A DNA stretch of 64,000 nt from Flavobacterium sufflavum (GTDB lineage: Bacteria > Bacteroidota > Bacteroidia > Flavobacteriales > Flavobacteriaceae), in assembly GCF_004016525.1 (NCBI RefSeq), contig NZ_SACJ01000001.1:558001-622000 (forward strand), in the 5' to 3' direction. Under the pieces are notes generated by a model. The model worked only from the letters and a program-made list of their open reading frames with translations. It ran no database searches and had not been told where the DNA came from. Shown piece after piece: positions 62,291-64,000 of this stretch. Positions within the stretch are counted from its first letter, which is position 1, and each line of letters starts with the position of its first letter. The translations under genes were made by a program, and so were the position numbers.

Positions 62291-63730
62291 ATGGTATTAA
62301 GTAGATTTTGGTTAGTAATTTTCATTTCGTCGATTGCATTTGTGATGTTCAGTTTGTTTTCTGGCAATAGTTATACAATAGACCATGTTTTAAACGGAAA
62401 GAAAGACGATCCTATTTTAATTTCTGAAAAATATATCGATCAAATTCCTGCTTTTATAAAAGACAGTATCAATAAATCGGAAGAAAAAACCTTTACGATT
62501 AATAGAGATACGCTAAATATTGATACTACCTATGTCTATAAAAATAAAACGGTAAAAATCTACAGTGGTGTTCAAAAATCGGATGGTTTATTACCAACCT
62601 GTAAAAGTACCTTGCTTGATTTGATTTTGCCACTTATGGCTTATTTGGCTTTTTTCTGTGGATTAATGGAACTTTTAATCATTTCGGGAGTATCTGAAAA
62701 ACTAGCAAAAGTTTTGAGTCCCGTATTCGTGAAAGTGTTCCCAAGTATCCCTAAAAACCACCCGTCTATTTCCTATATGACCTTAAATTTTGCTGCCAAT
62801 TTCTTAGGATTGGATTCGGCTGCAACACCTTTTGGATTAAAAGCGATGGAAAGTTTACAGGAAATAAATCCGGAAAAAGACAAGGCCAGCGATGCCCAAA
62901 TTATGTTCATGTGTCTGCACGCCTCGGGACTTACTTTAATTGCTACTTCGATAATTGGTTATCGCGCTGCTGCCAATGCCAGCAACCCAGCCGATGTGAT
63001 GCTGCCTTGTATTATCACCTCTTTTATTGGTACTATTGCTGCTTTTTTAATTGTTGGAATCAGACAAAAAATCAATTTCAAAAGTGCTTCTTTACTCATC
63101 GGATTAATGATGTTAATTGCGGCTATTGTAGGTTTGTTAATGTATGTAAACCATTTGGATTTAATTGGTAAAAACTATTTCACTACTAATCTTTCTGCGA
63201 TAATATTGATAGGAATTATTGTTGCTACTTTGATATTTTCTTTTCTTAAGGAGAAAAAATTCACTGAGGCTAATACAACTGTTTACGAAGCTTTTGTATC
63301 GGGAGCCAATAATGGGGTTAAAACCGGGGTCACTATTTTCCCTTATGTTTTGGGTATGTTAGTAGCTATTTCATTATTCAGGAACAGTGGTTTATTTGAA
63401 ATTATCAGTGACTGGATTGCTTTTATTTTTTCGAATATGGGAGTGAACAAAGAAATTACCGATGCTTTGCCAGTAGCATTGCTAAGACCATTCAGTTCTG
63501 CTGGATCAAGAGGATTTTTGATTGATTCGATGAATACTTTTGGCGCCGATTCCATGACAGGGAGGTTGAGCTCTATTTTTCAATGCAGTGCCGAAAGTAC
63601 TTTTTATGTGATTGCGGTTTACTTTGGTTCGGTTAACATAAAAAACACCCGATATGCCTTAGGAACCATGCTTATCGTTGATGTTATTTGTGTGATTACA
63701 GCTATTTTCGTGGCGAGCTGGTTTTTTTAA
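62291..63730 (+). CDS. Nucleoside-recognition (Gate) domain membrane protein, SpmA/SpmB-like fusion
   Basis: 479 residues with about ten to twelve membrane segments. Two Gate/nucleoside-recognition domains lie in series, resembling the SpmA and SpmB spore-maturation proteins fused in one chain. Conserved stretches are 'SYMTLNFAANFLGLDSAATPFGLKAMESL', read in part, and 'ALPVALLRPFSSAGSRGF'. In non-sporulating Bacteroidota the role is unknown; a transporter-like function is inferred from the fold. A periplasmic loop (~30-105) separates helix 1 from helix 2, a feature of the flavobacterial form. Confidence 0.88.
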   Translation: MVLSRFWLVIFISSIAFVMFSLFSGNSYTIDHVLNGKKDDPILISEKYIDQIPAFIKDSINKSEEKTFTINRDTLNIDTTYVYKNKTVKIYSGVQKSDGLLPTCKSTLLDLILPLMAYLAFFCGLMELLIISGVSEKLAKVLSPVFVKVFPSIPKNHPSISYMTLNFAANFLGLDSAATPFGLKAMESLQEINPEKDKASDAQIMFMCLHASGLTLIATSIIGYRAAANASNPADVMLPCIITSFIGTIAAFLIVGIRQKINFKSASLLIGLMMLIAAIVGLLMYVNHLDLIGKNYFTTNLSAIILIGIIVATLIFSFLKEKKFTEANTTVYEAFVSGANNGVKTGVTIFPYVLGMLVAISLFRNSGLFEIISDWIAFIFSNMGVNKEITDALPVALLRPFSSAGSRGFLIDSMNTFGADSMTGRLSSIFQCSAESTFYVIAVYFGSVNIKNTRYALGTMLIVDVICVITAIFVASWFF

Positions 63731-63901
63731 AAACCAAACTCTAATGAAAAATATTTCATGTACAAAGGATTAAAATCTGTTGTCGTAGAAACGAATTATA
63801 TTCGAGCAATCAATTTTAACAGGATGATGTATCAATAATTCTAGGATTTCTAATCTATTTTTCATTCTTTTGAATTTCATACAAATTTCATACAAATTAA
63901 A

Positions 63902-64000
63902 ATGTCAAAATACACTAAATACATCGCAATTGGTTTGCTTATTTTATTCTTAGTTACCAGTTTGTTTAGTTGCGGTGTTGTATATACCAGAAACAATTCA
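63902..64000 (+). CDS. Exported or lipoprotein gene, 3' end outside window
   Basis: The first 33 codons are visible: 'MSKYTKYIAIGLLILFLV' then 'TSLFSCGVV'. This is a membrane segment or lipoprotein signal with a possible lipobox (LFSCG), so the protein should be anchored at the envelope. The rest lies beyond the window, so no family can be assigned. The 171-nt gap before it contains a 'TTTCATACAAA' direct repeat just upstream. Confidence 0.6.
   Translation, partial: MSKYTKYIAIGLLILFLVTSLFSCGVVYTRNNS

Noticed and set aside
1..64000. tRNA, rRNA, riboswitch, prophage, insertion sequence or transposon
   Set aside because: No cloverleaf-like sequence, rRNA stretch, conserved riboswitch box, transposase or integrase motif was recognised on reading. 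A structure-based search could still find short RNAs.

Overview
The window is AT-rich bacterial DNA from a member of the Bacteroidota, almost certainly a gliding flavobacterium close to Flavobacterium. The evidence is the gliding and type IX secretion genes (a SprB-like giant adhesin with SprC-, SprD- and SprF-like partners), T9SS type B C-terminal sorting domains, lipoproteins with an SC(K/S/G) lipobox, repeated TAnnTTTG -7 promoter elements, few clear Shine-Dalgarno sequences, and families typical of this phylum (DUF4837, DUF5777, DUF4184, LytS/LytTR pairs). No rRNA, tRNA, CRISPR array, prophage or insertion sequence was found.

Layout. 1-4.6 kb: a truncated AraC regulator, a LytS/LytTR two-component pair, then an intradiol-dioxygenase-like lipoprotein, a pirin-like cupin and an unknown protein, closed by a strong terminator. 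4.9-29.2 kb: the gliding operon, with two exported proteins, sprC, sprD, the 16.6-kb sprB and sprF, all on the plus strand. SprB carries about 56 repeat modules arranged as a seven-module higher-order repeat of about 1.7-1.8 kb, and SprD carries eight exact 90-bp tandem repeats. 29.3-39.4 kb: housekeeping genes (pgk, a LysM lytic transglycosylase, DUF4837 lipoprotein, a frameshifted double-OmpA gene, an S41 protease, rnpA, plsC, an acyl-ACP desaturase, an HD hydrolase). 39.5-44.6 kb (minus strand): an unknown gene, an EEP nuclease, a crotonase, a NtrY-like histidine kinase, hemJ and hemH. 44.7-49.3 kb: an AraC regulator and a redox/heme-flavoured envelope set (YceI, mono-heme cytochrome lipoprotein, OB-fold protein, DUF5777 barrel, HMA-like protein, exported truncated-globin lipoprotein). 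49.6-57.2 kb: the tetrapyrrole operon hemA-C-D-E-x-x-hemF-inhibitor-hemB-cytochrome c. 57.3-64 kb: a methyltransferase/LysR divergent pair, DUF4184 protein, MGMT, a serine hydrolase, a PolB-like exonuclease, a double Gate-domain membrane protein and the start of a lipoprotein.

How the genes work together. The sprC-D-B-F block builds and exports the mobile surface adhesin of gliding: SprF-type barrels serve T9SS export of their cognate adhesin. The hem genes encode nearly the whole route from glutamyl-tRNA to protoheme (hemA, B, C, D, E, F, J, H). Only hemL is absent from the window. Heme-binding exported proteins (two mono-heme cytochromes and a globin lipoprotein with the proximal His kept) sit beside or inside these heme genes, which suggests local coupling of heme supply and envelope redox proteins.
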